Under the pieces are notes generated by a model. It was not told the DNA's origin and searched no databases. It was given only the letters and a program-made list of their open reading frames with translations. This document shows positions 1 through 14,344 of a DNA stretch of 64,000 nt, piece after piece. The translations under genes were made by a program, and so were the position numbers. Origin of the DNA: Combretum micranthum (lineage: Eukaryota; Streptophyta; Magnoliopsida; Myrtales; Combretaceae); assembly GCA_024138025.1 (NCBI GenBank), contig JAMXBD010001381.1:124001-188000 (forward strand). The letters run 5' to 3'. Numbering within the stretch: position 1 is the stretch's first letter; each line of letters starts with the position of its first letter.

Positions 1-433
1 GGTATTTTTAACTTTTATATTTTTATTTTACCCATCTATTATTTAACTATTACATTATTTTGCTCACCAGGTCTTGTTGGTTACTCTGTATTTTGTATTT
101 ATTAATATTCACCTATTATCGGCTATTTCTTTTTATATTCTTTTGTTAAACTTGGATTAAAATTTAGAGTAAAAAAGGGAAAAAAAAAAGAAAAAAGAAA
201 ACCATGCAGAGCATTTTTTATTAATCTCAAATTTAGATAGAGCTTTTCTATTGTTAGAAATTTTAATATTTTATAATAAAGATTAAGGATTTTTACATTT
301 AATACTTTATGATTTAATACAATTGAAATTATCCATACAATTCAAGTGTCGTAGCCGCTAGTGTATACATAATTATATATATAATGTTGAACAAGACCTG
401 CTCAATTCTATGAAGGATATGTTGTACACTATA
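1..433. other. AT-rich flank without recognised gene
   Basis: Low-complexity AT-rich DNA with A-runs near 180-200. No coding frame shows recognisable protein similarity. It ends with the left copy (429-433, CTATA) of the target duplication of the solo LTR. Confidence 0.6.
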
Positions 434-1925
434 TGTAATATACAAATAAATAAAATTATAAAGAAGGGAAAATGCATCATATGATATAAAATAAAAGGGT
501 TTTATGGTCCACCCTAATGTATAATTAAATGTTTTATCTTTTGGCAAAGATGTTATTGAAGATAAAGAGACATTACTAAAGATGAAGAGACATTATTAAG
601 CATAAACAGTTATTTCTTATCTTCTATATAAACTAGGCTTCCCTCTTCTCCAAAACATAACCCTAAACTTAGAATTTCTCTTTGTGAGTGTTTATAGCCG
701 CCAAGAGGATTTGGTAATCCATATTAGGTAATCAAATCATCAATTCTTGCTATAGATTTCATAGATCTATCAAGTTCTTAGGGTTTTTATATTATTTTGA
801 AGGAGAATTGGAGAATCTCTTTATTTTGCTTGGAGATTTGAAGATTTGATGTTTAAAGAGAATAAAGGATCAGAACCAAGTAAATGTATAGTCATCTTTT
901 CTTTAAGATCTACAAATCTTTAGTTTCCTTAAAGTTGTTTATTATTTTTGAAGGGAGATTGGAGAAAACCCTAATTATCTTATAGATCTGGATTTGGTGT
1001 TGGAAAGGATTTAAAATTTGAATATAGGTAAGTATTTTAATGTTTTTAATATTTATGATTTCATAAAAATAGTTGTTGTAAATTTTTAGTATCTGTGGTA
1101 TTGAATGGAGTTTTAAGATTTGAAGAATATGTCAAGGAGATTGAGTGGGCGGAAGGGTTTTGTATTCCAATCAAGAGAAAAAGTTGTAGATTTATGTTAT
1201 TTTGAGTTTTGAGTTTTAGATGTATATGAAATTAGGTTTATTAGATGGTATGTTTTATTGAATTTGATCTGTTCCTATTATCAGGTTTTGGTGAATTAGA
1301 ATTCATATTCTAAAGGAGATTTGAGTGATTAAGAGTCCTGTTTCCAGAAATTGAATCAGGTACGACCTTACCTTATTTATTTTATGCACTTGGAGGTTTA
1401 GAAATTGTTTGTTGAAAGTGTTTTAAGTTTAGAATTTCAAAACAATCTTACTATATATGGCTTAAACATCGTTTTGCTGATTATGTTTGGCTGTGATTAG
1501 TAAATACCACGTAGAGTGTGATACCAATATTGGTAATCTGATGATCTATGTGTGAGGTTGTCCCGAGTGGACTCATGCATAAAAATAATTCCGATAGATT
1601 AGGTTTTGGCAGTATGGCCACAGGTCGGTGGATCGTATCCAACACCAATATACACATGTATAAGTTATTTAATATAAAACTTATTTTATGGAGTTACAAG
1701 TTACTCTAGGTTTAAGACTAATTGCAAGTGATTCTAAACTGTGTTTTTTGTTGGCTAATTAAAAAGATAATCATCTATGTATGTTGCATTAGAAATAGTA
1801 TATGTAAATATAAATGACGTGTGTGCATATGTATTTGTTTGTGGTTTGGCGTACATAGCGATTTCGCTCATTCTTTATCTTTTTCAGGAACAGGTGAAGA
1901 TCAAGTATTCTATGACTTGTTAGGA

Positions 1926-1956
<31 letters not shown>

Positions 1957-2309
1957 GATCATGGGAATGGCTATAGTGGATTTGATATTTCTACTGAAGA
2001 TCAGTAGATTTTGAGATAATGGATAAGAATTTAGAATTTAGATAATTCTAGCTATTTAAAAAGATCTTTATATGTTTTATGTTTTTAAGATTAGGTTATA
2101 AGATTTACTTTTATGATTAATTTTTAGATGAAGTTGGCTTATGCCAACAAGTTAGTTTTATATGAGATGTTTTAAACAAATACCTTTATGACAGTATTGA
2201 AGTTTTATATCTTGAATCTATTTATGGTTTAGAATCTTATAACCTTGATGTGTTCTTATAAGAAAAGAACACGTGACAGATTGTAATATCTTAAAATTAG
2301 GATATTACA
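434..2309 (+). mobile_element. Solo LTR, probably Gypsy type, with 5-bp target duplication
   Basis: The segment begins TGTAATAT and ends ATATTACA, so it has the TG...CA ends and short inverted termini of an LTR. It is bounded by the same 5 bases, CTATA, at 429-433 and 2310-2314, as expected for an LTR-retrotransposon target duplication. No gag, pol, primer binding site or second LTR adjoins it, so it is a solo LTR of 1876 bp. A TATA box (TATATAAA, 625-632) sits where a U3 promoter should be and gives the + orientation. A (TA)13 run lies at 1931-1956. Gypsy assignment is inferred from the long LTR and the TGTAATA/TATTACA ends; no coding domain confirms it. Confidence 0.8.
625..632 (+). promoter_or_regulatory. 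TATA box of the solo LTR
   Basis: TATATAAA lies 191 bases into the LTR and is followed by a CT-rich stretch and a leader-like sequence. This is the expected position of a U3 promoter. Activity is not shown. Confidence 0.45.
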
Positions 2310-2314
2310 CTATA

Positions 2315-5300
2315 TGAACAAATTATACATATATATTTCATCACAAGAAATCTATGTTTTAAAGATAATTTTTTTGTTTTTAAATATAAATTTTTACCGT
2401 AAAAATCTTTGTTACAAATTTATTTATAGAGATAGAAACTATTTTATTAATTTTCATTATAAAATTGCTATTTCAAAAAATCAATTTTCATATTGTGTTT
2501 GGAGCCCATTAAAAAACTATAACGTAGCAATTGCATGTTCTATTGGAGGAAAACGTTATAATATTAAATTTGGCGTATAAACGCTGCCTCTATGAAATAC
2601 GTCGGTGAGAATAAAATCCTTCTTGTTGTAATCATTGGGCGAAAAGATTAATACCAATAATGACTTGGTGACAGACTGACAGAGATTGGTGAACATGTGG
2701 TAAGAATGAAAGTAAGTAAATTAATTGGTGAGCTTTCATTATCTTAGGTGATGGAGACCATTAACAGCTTGGATAAGTAGTTCAATTGAATGATATTATA
2801 TCTCTATATTCTGAAGTAACAATTATTTAATATTTTATTTGGCAAGTACAAATTAATTGTGGTCCTTGTAATTGAAAAAATGCAAGATATCTCAATTACA
2901 ACAACTCAACAAGAACATTGAAATTAAAATCTTCAACCAAATTTCAAGTTGTTATAGAAAATATTACGGCCAGTTCACTTAATAAGAGTAATTGTTCATT
3001 CCCTCTTTATTGTAAGTAAAACTATTATTACGATGTTCACTTAATAAGAATAATAATTTATAATACCTTACTATTACGTAAATAATAAATAACAATTCAT
3101 ATTATTATACTTATGAATTATCATTATATCATTTTTTCTAATTTTATAATAAATACAATATTTTGAAAATATTACTTATGCAATTATCCTCTATCTGTAA
3201 TAAAGAGAATTAATATTATAGATATTTTATATTTTATTCTAATAATTACTTATTTTTATCTTTGAATATTGTAATAATCATTTTCAACCCTATTTAATTT
3301 CTTTAGAATTAGAATTCTATTCTTTCCTTATTCTACAAGGAGAAGTGAATGAGTAGTTAATATTTTGTTACTTCTTTAATTAGGTGGCTTTGAGCGAAAT
3401 GATTCATTTATTAGTAGGAAATTTCTATATATTTACAATAAAATTTTACTCTTAAAACATAGTTTTATGGGAAAAGAGGATAGTGTGAATACAGTGCATG
3501 TGCATGTGCATGTGCATGTGCATGTGCATGTAGACACCAAGGTATTGCACAATCCCCGTAGTCAATTCAAGGCGTAATTTTCTTGAGACGTTCAAGACAA
3601 AAATCAGATAATTTTATATATTTCTTCAACCAATAATGTTTTCGACTTTTGAGATTAATATCTGTGTGGATGGCTTATTTCTATCGGTAAATATATTTAT
3701 ACCTGATTTGTATTTATATTTAATTTGTATCGTATATGTATGTAATTTATTTAATATATTTATAAATAAAAAATATTTATTTTTAATCTATATTTATTTT
3801 TTAATAAGAAAACTATTTGAAAATGTATACGAGTTACCAGGGCGACCAAACAGACAGACACCATCTCGTCAAATCTAATTTCATTCCTCAATGACCACGT
3901 AAAGAGCCCACCATATGGATTAAGATAAAATCAAATTTCATCATGACGTTCACGGGCGTACGACGACCACTAGTCTCATGAATCATAATAGAATAATATC
4001 GTAGTCTTTAGTACTATTTACTTGGAGTGACATGAAATATGATTGGTAATGATGTTTCAAATTTATTTATTATTCATATGGTCCCAGTAGGAAAGATGAG
4101 AACCGTCGGTGCCCGTTTCTTTTACTAATTTTCTTATATTCGAATCACAAACGCACGTTCCAAAGAAAAAATTTAAATGCAAATAATAGACCTATTAAAT
4201 TTTTAAAAATTTTCTTACGTTTTCATATTTGAGATCACGTGCAAATTCCTCTAATTATAAAGATTTATTTATAAAAGGGGTTTCTCCATCAACCAATATA
4301 AAATCAATTTAAGAATCAATACATTAAAAATATCAATTCAAGAATAATCATAAAAGCACATATAAATGGATTTAAGAAAAACTATAATTATTAATGTAAA
4401 AACATGCTCAATTAAATAATAATATGAGGGTTTATCTAAGTCTAGATGAAAGAGTTACTCCTTCTTAATTCTCATAATCAAAGAATAATAATAGAGAAGA
4501 TTATGAAAATCATGACAAAACCTTTTTTGATTTTAACGATCTTAAAATCTTTGATTGTTTCTTGTGTTCTTGATTTCCTCTAGTCGTTTCTCTCCAAAAA
4601 TCTCTCAAAATTGTCAAAGTTCTTCTCTGAATGAGTCAAGGCAACTACTTATAATAATGTGAAGATTTGCTTAATATAGGTGCTAAGCTTATGTTTCATC
4701 GATAGATACAACCCGAAATGCGAGTTTGTGTTTGTGTCAATCACTCGTCATTTCTTAAAGTCTTCCTTGGCCTTACATGACCTATAAGACAAGTTGTCTT
4801 TCTTCTCATCTTGTTGCTTCTGTGAGGAACACGACTTCTAACGGGGTCATGCTACAACTTGTGTTATAACTTAATTAAACTCCATCAAAATATGGGGAAA
4901 ACAACCACTAAAATGATTGTCTTATGACCTGTCTTATCTTCAACTTCTTCAAATTCCTTCAAAGCTTCACAAAAGTTGCTAAAATTTATCAAACTCCTCT
5001 CCTTTAGCTTTGATGACACCTCAAAACGCTGAAACCAAAATATTAACAAATCAAATACCTATTTCTTCCAATTGATCATCATAATCAATTAAATAGCTCA
5101 AAATATTCAATCTAAATAATTATCGTTTAACATTTATCAATATATATATATAGCTTATCGATTGGCAAGTTATTTGCTGGACTTTTGTAATTATCCTTCA
5201 AAGACTCTTTCTAGGTTGAAAATTTATGTGTATGTCCTATATGACCTTTCTTGTGTGCAAAAAGATGTTACAAATTGTCTTGCACTCCAAGCTTGAGTCA

Positions 5301-8300
5301 TAACACCAATTACATTTAGATTTGAACAATATTATGCCATTTTACATGTACCATACATAAGTTGAGCGTTGATAGATAATTTTGGTCATGGGTTCTTAAG
5401 CCCAATCCAACCTCTTAGACCATGGGAATTCTGTTAGCTCGTGGCCCGATCTATTTAGCCTTGATAGGTTGACCTATTCGAAACCCATGAGAACCTAGGG
5501 GCGACCTTGCATAAGAATCACAATGTTGGTCTGAGTTGCCTTACCTTGTGGTGGCTTAGTAGCTTCTAGCTAGGTTCGTTATAGTCCTTTATGGTCACTT
5601 GAATTTTTCAGGAAAGTAGATCAATTTCCTAGATGTCTCCGATCGATGTGAAAGGCTTTAAAATATTTCCTAATCTAAAATAGGCACTTACTAAAGTTTT
5701 TTAGATACACGTTTTTAAATAATTAGGAAGCAACTTTCTGATTTAAGTTGATGTATTTAGCTAACTAATAGAGAGGTTATTACTATAAATACTCTAGCCG
5801 AATTTCAAATAAGTCAGATTCACTTTTTTCCTACTTTCTTGTAATTTTGCTATTGGTTTATTTTCACACCTATTGATTTAAACATTGAAGTGACTATGTT
5901 AAATAACCTTTGATGCCTACTAACCATGTTTTGTCTTGTAGGTTTAGAACCAGTAGATCAAAGGCCTACAAGTTTTAACATGTGTGGATTATTGCTCCAA
6001 TGGATTTAAATCTTTATTGGCGAAAATGCACTTTGAAATATGGAATACAAAAATAAAATGTTCGCTAACATAATAAAAAACACTAATTTGATAGCTTATC
6101 ATTTTAATTAAAATAAAAAAAATCCCCACATTCTCGCTAATGGACCTCAAAAGTTCTTTATCCACCCTATAATCAATTGCATATATCAAAAAGAGAAAAG
6201 AAAAACAATAGCTTGAACTCGAAACATCGACCACATGAACAAGATTTTTTATAAAATGGGAGAAAATGGCCATGCATTGTGACCCAAACACATGCACTTT
6301 TTCACACTTTGTCATCCCCTCAAACTCCGAAGGAACAACAGCCACTATTGACATGGGTTAAGAGGAAGCATAAAGAAGATGACCCATTGCCCCCACCCAC
6401 GCAGTGTCTACATCCAATGAGAGAATTTAGACGCGACACCAATGGCTATGTGGCAAACTCATCCATTTTACTAGTTTTGAGAGTGACTTTGGATGTAGGG
6501 ACGTAGGGCTTTACAAATCTCAGCATATTTATTTGGTGTATGTTGTTTGTGTCTGCATGGTGGCCACTATTGGTATGGATTATGCTTACCTTGTCTTATG
6601 ATTCACATGCTAATGTGTTATTCTGATCCTCATTTCCTTGCCATGTCCAAACATAAGTAATCCGGCACACATTGATACGTTTCTGATCATCGCAACGATT
6701 TTAAGTTAATCTAACAAGATTATTAAGCGATTAGATTAGGGTTAAGGTAATGTCGTATTTGGTAGTTAAATTTTAGCCAATTATTCATCTAACAACCAGT
6801 ACTTTGACATCATCAATTTTAATATCTGATCAAATTTTTTGAGATTGTTTATGTTACTTAACTTTATGTCGATTTGTTTGTTTAATTGGTATTTTTGACC
6901 AATTATAGACAATTACATATTCCTAACAATTTTTTTTTTTTTATGAAAACAATGCATATACCATTTTTTGATAATTAGGGCTGCATTAACTCTATCTTGC
7001 ATGTTGTCCATTCAATTACTTAAGTAAAATATCTTTACTAAAATAATCATTTAGCACCTATGGTAACTCATAATTGTCAAACTGAAAAAAAGAAAAGATA
7101 AATGCACATAAAATTTTAAAATGGAGTTAACACAATTAGTACCCATGGTCTTGAAAAGTTTAACCACGTAGTAGTTAATTGAATAATCAACCAAAATTCA
7201 AGTTTCAATGCGACATGATCCCATGAGGATTTGATTTTTTATTGTTATATTACCATTATGAAAGTTGCCGGAAAACATTATGGAATATTCTTATATTATA
7301 TCTTTTATATAAAGTTTTCAAAATCATCTTGGTTTATAAAAAATCCGAGAAAATATCCAGTTTAATCAAAGAACACTAGTTGTCTCATAAATCGAATATA
7401 TCTCCTATGACTTTTTTTGGGCAGGAAGGTAGTTATTTATTATAATCCATATTTGTATACTTAGAGTCCTTTTTCCCCCCTTAAATATATATGTATAGAG
7501 AGAGAGAGGATAATCGTTTATATATTTTTGGGTTATAACTAACCATACGTATAAGGAAATAAAACGTAGAGTCGCATTATTAAATTGCATAGCTTAGAAG
7601 TTAATTAGGTTAAGTGATAAAAAAGTTTGACACAACATTCAAAGTTAATACATTAGGTGCTTACATAAAAGTATATATCTATATACTTTCAAATAATAAA
7701 AACGCATAATCAATTACAACCGCCACTATCCAAGTAACGCGTTGATGAAACTATGGACGGCTAAGTTAATTATTTAAGCTGAGTAATTGTGTTTTAAGCA
7801 TTTCATCAACCATAATTTTTGTCATAAAAATTGCTCATTTGTTAGGAACAAGATTCAAACAGTCGCACATAGGTTATAAATGAATCGAATTGAAAATATA
7901 CAATACTAATGATCTCAAGTTCTTATCATATTATCAAAATTCAATTGAGTTCAACATTTTGCATATAACAAGTTTAAGCTTATGTAGGTTAAGATTGTTT
8001 AACCATAGTTTATTTAATATATATTATAATGGAGTGAATCCGATTGTTGTAGTCACATGCATGCAACATGTGCCTCATGCTACAAGTAGTCTTAGAGAAG
8101 TGACGTAAAAACACACATAAGAAATAACTAAAAATGAGAAGATGGAAAAAATAAGCAAATTAACGGTCCTAGGAAGCTTGAATACACCGGTCATATGTAA
8201 ATGAGTTATATAACATTAACATTGCTATCTTAGAAGGGAGGTAGTATGTTCCTCATATTAAGCTCTATTTGATCTTTTGTGAGAATATTTTGGCTGCATG

Positions 8301-10207
8301 ATGATGTTTCTTTCAATTTCTAATCTTACCAAATAAGGAGGAGCTTTAGGTATTTATGGAGTTTAGCTCTTGATGACGTCCGTTAGATCATATTAACCAT
8401 CAACGAGCAGGATGAATTATTATATTGATAGATTCTTATATAGACTCTTAGGCCCATATACAACCTCCTATAAGTGTATGAACTTTGGAGAAAGGTTAAG
8501 AGTGAATAAGTTAATCCAGTCTAATGTTCTCTACTTTAAATCCATCATGTCAAATTTCTCCTAATCATTTAAATTTCATGGGCTTGACTCTCTAGGTCTT
8601 GTCACTTAGCCCAAAGAGTTAAATCAAATGCCAATCATTATGGGATTACAAGATCCAGAATCCAGATTTAGCCCTCTACAGATACCCACACATACATTGT
8701 ATTTTATACAACACACATCCAAATTCTACGTGCATTCAACTAGTAATTAAACTCAATTTAAACTAATAATTATACTATCTAATTAAAAGTTATGAAACTT
8801 GAATTCCACTAAATCAACTACTCGTCCAACTGCATCTTGATTCAATTATTGACAAGTTGAATTAAAAAAATACATATAAAACTGAGTTCGGATAGATTTT
8901 TATTTGTAAATTTGACTTATTTAAAACTTTCTAACGAATTGTCTAAAAGTTTGAATAACCTTCTATTCAAATATGTGTTAGACACACGTGAATTGACGTT
9001 TCCATTTTAATGTGTATATAAAGCTAAGTACAAGCTGAACAATCAAATCTGATTTTATGAAAAATGGAATCATATAATGATTAATGAGGATCCACAAGTT
9101 GAAAATCGCGCTTAAAGAGTTTAAATTTTCACTGCCCCCGAGACTGTGGTCACCCCTCTTTGAAGCATTGTTCTTGACGTCCACTCCCTGCTCTGCTTCG
9201 TCCGATCGATCTGAACTCATTAATCACTCGTCATATGCAACTCAGAAGCTGCACATTCTGCGGTACCTCGGCAATGTAAGGAGATTGAACCTATGTAAAG
9301 ATAGGGTTTTTTCGGTAAACGCTTTGAGTTGGAATTCTGAATACATCGATTCTTAACGACACAGTACGAAGTTTGAAGTTCAAATTTGACTTGAAAATTA
9401 AAAAAAGAAGCTCAATTCAACTTCAAAATTTTGAGATTCAGCTTGAGCCTGAAGCACATGTTAATTAGCTCTATTTCAAAATTCGTTTAAACTTGATTTT
9501 AAGTAAGTTAGCATTTGTTTTTTAATTAAGATAATATCGATGTCTAAACTTGATTTAAACTCGATTAGTATTTTTAATACCAAAACTAACGAAAAAAGTT
9601 ATATATTTACATATTTATTATTTTTTTAAAGGATGAATACAAGCTTTAAAAAAATTAAGCACACGAAAAATGCTAATTTTTTTAATCTTAATTGGAACTC
9701 TGACATTTTTACTATAAATGTAGCTATCTTTCTGTTTAGGTGGATCTAGGTATACATGTAATCACTTGTACTTTCTTCTCTAGTGAGTCACGCATTTAAA
9801 TGAAAATGGAAGGTAGGTGAGGCTATTAATCATTAATCATTAATGCACTTGCATACCTATGTACCTAAGAAACGCAGCCAATGTTCTTATAAGTCAACAA
9901 GGTTTACTAGAAACACACACAAACACACACACAAATATTTATATATATATATATATATAATGCTTTATCTTAATCAATTTTAATAGATGTATGATTGTGA
10001 TAATCTTATTAAGAATTTTAGACATCATGTCGGCTGGTTAAAAATATACTTTCTTCAAGGACCTCTTTATCGTCTTAAATAATTCTTCGTTTAGAATTCC
10101 TAAAAGTCATGTTAACTAGTTTTATATTTTTATCATAAATTAGGGAAACAAAATGGAACACCTTTTGGGATCTTTCATGAGAAAAGAAGTTTAAACGTAA
10201 AACAAAC
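2315..10207. other. Gene-poor AT-rich intergenic region
   Basis: About 7.9 kb with no exon-like coding segment that I recognise. Longer open frames exist (for example 5989-6354 on the minus strand), but they are biased to F, I, Y, K and N and lack domain signatures. The region holds a GTGCAT microsatellite (3494-3530), AT-rich MITE-like debris and a relatively GC-rich unassigned island at about 9090-9300. Confidence 0.5.
3494..3530. repeat. (GTGCAT)n microsatellite
   Basis: Six perfect hexamers in tandem, followed by one further G. The tract is a strict purine-pyrimidine alternation, which favours Z-DNA. Each unit contributes TGCATG, the core of the RY motif bound by plant B3-domain factors, and CATGTG, an E-box variant. 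No gene lies within several kb, so regulatory relevance is speculative. Confidence 0.9.
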
Positions 10208-10214
10208 CAAACTT

Positions 10215-10831
10215 AAGCCCTATTTGTTTCAAGGAAAATGTCTTGTATTTAGAAAAGTGTTTTACATAAAAATATTTTCCTGAAAGTAATACATTTTCAT
10301 GTATTTGGTTGTATTTACATAAATATGTCGAAATTTTTTTTCAATGTTTGACCTACCAATACTGTATAATATGTTGTCATATGTAAATAATTAATTATTA
10401 GCAAGTTAGTATATAAGTATATTATACCAAATAATTTTATTTAAAGTAAAAGTATAAAATGTATATTATTTTACAACATTTATTTATAAATCATCGGTTG
10501 ATATTTATAATTTTTTAATGATTTTTCATTTTTTCATTAAATTATTTTCATGTTTAAAATATAATTTATTAGTTAATTATGATTAAAATCAAATAAATAT
10601 CTCATTCCTAAAGTTAGAATACTTGCAAAGACTAATTCGAAAAATAACTTTTTATTTTTAAAAGAGTAAGTCATTTTCCTTAAAAAGAATAAGATTTACT
10701 CTTTAGTGGAACTTACTTTCCCTTACAAGGAAAAATGTTTTCTACTTAAAGTGTCATTTTTCACAAAAAAAAACAAAAAATAAGAGATCTGTTGTCAGAA
10801 AAAAAAATTTATCTTAAAACAAACGGGTCCT
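10215..10831. mobile_element. Nonautonomous hAT-like element with CAAACTT flanking repeats
   Basis: The left end, AAGCCCTATTTGTTT, and the right end, AAACAAACGGGTCCT, form an imperfect terminal inverted repeat of about 15 bp. CAAACTT occurs immediately outside both ends (10208-10214 and 10832-10838), giving a 7-bp perfect duplication, or 8 bp with one mismatch. The interior is AT-rich and has no transposase frame. The superfamily call rests only on duplication length and general look. Confidence 0.55.
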
Positions 10832-10838
10832 CAAACTT

Positions 10839-13800
10839 GAAATAAAGCTTGTTTATCTAAATTAGTTTAGCCCAAGCTTGAATCTTATACTCAATAAAAA
10901 ATTAGGACCACTTAAGTTTGACCTGTAAATGAGTTAAGCCCAAATTTAATATAAAGGTCAAATATCTAAATGGGTCAAACTCGCACTTAAATTTTAGACT
11001 CGATAAAAAGCTTGATTCAAATTTGATAAATTTTAAACCGGTTGAGCTCATGGAAAATTTGGCACTAATTACTAATTAGCTTATTTTCATACCTAAATAT
11101 TCGTGTTGTCTGTTAAATTTTGAACGCGTGGAATCACTGTTCGAAAATATCCAGTATATATTTTCTGAATTAAACAAAAAAATAAAGTTGTCATTATGAG
11201 TTCTATGAAAGGTAGGTTGGATTAGGCCATGTTGAAGGAACATAAGCATCGAAACGGTACAGAGTGGGACTTGCGCAATATTAGGCTTCATGTCCACTTG
11301 TTCATAGGGGCATACAGCTAATGCTGTTGGTCTGAAACGAACCCTCATAATGTCATGATTATTACAAAAGTATACCGTATGGATTTATTTGCCCTTGTAT
11401 TTTTCTGGTTATTAATTATTTAAATGAACTGTTTAGTGTTTTTTTCTTATCCAAATTTTTTAAAAGCATACTTTTAGACTTTTACTTGACTAATTCATTT
11501 TTAAAAGTTTTATAACATAATAAAATAACAAAACATATATTAGCAAACACTTTGAATAATATAATTTCTTATAAAAGGCTAAAAAAGTTTAGAGGATACA
11601 TTCAAGCATAATAAATTTTTGAAAAAATGATAATATCATTGAAAGAACAAAAATCTTAATCAAAGAACATTAAGATTAAAAGAGAATTAAAAAAGAAGAA
11701 GGAGAAGAAGAAGAAACCTGTCGAGGTACATAGTGAAGACATACCCTTCGATGGTTGGTTGGCCTTCATAGGTTTTCTAATATCTCTTTTTTTTTCTTTT
11801 CATTCTTCCAAATTTATAATTTTTCATTTTTCATAATCATAATTATACTATATTCCATTTTATCATTTTGATTATTTGTTACTATTATTTTCCTTTTCTT
11901 TTTTGTAACTTTGCACTTTTTTTTATAATAAAAACAAAAGGCAAATTTGTAAACTTGGGTCTAACAGCAATTCCTATAAAAAGATTTGGGAATCTAAACA
12001 TTTATTTAAGGGATTTAAATATACATTAAACAAACTTGAGGAAGTCTTATTATACTTGACCAATAAGCCATATATAGCTACGGAAAAAAAGTATTGATTG
12101 AAATATGCAGATGGTAATTTTTGATAATTGATACAAAAAAAATGAAAAATTAAGATATTTCTTTCATAAATATTTAAGCCAAATTAAATGAACCTAGTTT
12201 GGATCGTCAGAACTAGTTTTTATAAGTCGCGTCCAAACCTTAGTCTTATTATGTTACTTCTGTATAAATATAAAATATACACTTAACATGTAAATAATCT
12301 TAAAAGAATTTAAATATAGTAAAAAGATTTTTAAAATATATATAAATGTAGATATTGATATAGTAGCAAGTATGTGAACTGAAACAAACTAACCCATAAA
12401 TCGGTACTATCATATAATTAAGTATTTGTTTGGATTATTGAATTTTTATTTGTATCAAATCTATTTAATCAATTTATAAATAAAAATATCAAATTTTCAT
12501 CGATCAAGTTTAGTTTTTAAATGAAAAATAGGCCCTAATGAAAATAGCCAATTCTTATGGGATCCCATAAGATTAAAAAAAATTATAAAGAATTTTTCTC
12601 AATTTAAAAAGTAATGAAGAAGAAGAAGAAGAAGACGACAGGAAGTTGCTCCTAAGGAAACGTGATTTTATTAAGAAGGTTGCAACGAAGGTAATAAATC
12701 GTTGAAAAATATAATAACAATAATAATGAAATGGACCCACAAAAGGTCCAGCATGACAGGTTTAGAAGTCAATTGTGGTTGTCAAGTTTTTCAAATGTAT
12801 TAGCTGTAAACGATGCCCTTTAGTGCCGGAGAATAGGACAGGACAAGACGAGACCTCCAATACCGGCACCCTTGCCCCCACCATAATATGAAAATAATAT
12901 TATGTATTATGATATTATATTATGAATTGTTTTGGTTTGATTATAAGTGCTTAAAATTAAATATGAAAGTATGGATGTTGTCGACTTACAGGAGCTCATT
13001 ACTTGTAAAAGTAAACAAATGAAATTTATGGGAATTTTTCAATTTCATATCAGAGTATAAGAATAAAAATGATATCGGGACTAGAGATGTATGCGATAAT
13101 GGTAAAGCAAGTACTTATTTTTAATTTTTGATAATTTAATATCTTATATTTAAATTTTGATAAATTATACTTATACTTTTAAAATATGTACAATCCAATA
13201 CCTTTGTTAAATAATATCCAACGAATATTTTTTTGAAGACATGATAACAACAAGTCAAATATTATACTTTTAATTTATGATAATTATTATTTGCTAGATT
13301 AACATCATATTTTTAGATTTTGAAAATTTTTGATCAAATACTTACCATTATTCTATCATCATAATAAGCATTCATCGAATATTATTTAACAAATTATCAA
13401 AATATAAAAATAAGACACTAGGGTAAAAAAGTTAAAATACATATACTTGATTTGTCTTTATCTCGAGATGTACAGCAAGTCCCCTGTAGATGTTTATATT
13501 ATTACTAATTCAGGTGGTCCTTGGCTCCGTGTAGTCAAACAACCCTAATGTCCTAATGTGGACGTAGGGTCTTGCCCATCCTCCTAATATAGGCCGTATA
13601 TGGTTTATGGTACTTGCTTGGACATGAAAACGGATTCAAAAGGAAAAAAAAAAAAAAAAAAAAATTCATTACTATACATAATCAAAAGTGTCCAGAGCTA
13701 AACTTATATGAAATTCTCATAAAAAATATGGCATTTTCAACATTCTGTAGTGCCTATAAAATAAAAGCTGTAAATTAATTATAGGAGAGATTAGGGTTTA

Positions 13801-14336
13801 TAAAGCCATAATTGCCGGTTAGTTTCTGCTATCACAGTTCACAAATGGTATTAAAGTCGTCCTCCGATTAGAAAATGAACTGAAGAGCTGTTTCAACCCA
13901 ATTTAAAGATAAGACATAAAGAGATCCAATAATTTAAATAAATCTACGTACATATATTAATTACATAGATAATATTTTCATGTCTTTTATTACTTTTTCT
14001 ATTAGTATAACAATCAATTATAAGTTGCACTATACAATGGTTGAAGATCCTATTTATTACAAATTTATTCATATATGAAATGGCATGATCGTGATAATAT
14101 GAATGACGAGAAGAAAGCTTGTTTTATAATTAATATATTTATTCGATCTTCTTTTTTTCTTTTTTAAGTGGAATAAAATTCTATAGGATCCACTTTATAT
14201 TTATCATGGTAAATATAGTAAAATGTAAAATTGTGGCTTCTACAAATTTAAAATTCAAATATCTGGTAATGCTAATTTTGATAAATGATACTAGAAATTC
14301 ACAATGTTTAACAATAAGTTCATTTTAGATTATAAC
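10839..14336. other. AT-rich intergenic region with repeat debris
   Basis: No gene recognised. Contents include a poly(A) tract (13644-13664), short GAA/AAG runs near 11690 and 12615, a partial relic near 12420-12540 of the MITE family also seen at 31375, and AT-rich repeats near 13100-13430. Confidence 0.5.
13644..13664. repeat. Poly(A) tract, 21 bases
   Basis: An uninterrupted run of about 21 A. No upstream reverse-transcribed gene or SINE body is recognisable, so it is listed only as a homopolymer, also a place where assembly length errors are likely. Confidence 0.85.
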
Positions 14337-14344
14337 GTTTTGAA

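Noticed and set aside
5989..6354. Open frame of 121 codons on the minus strand
   Set aside because: Composition is dominated by F, I, S and V, with no domain, splice context or family resemblance; overlapping frames exist on the other strand.
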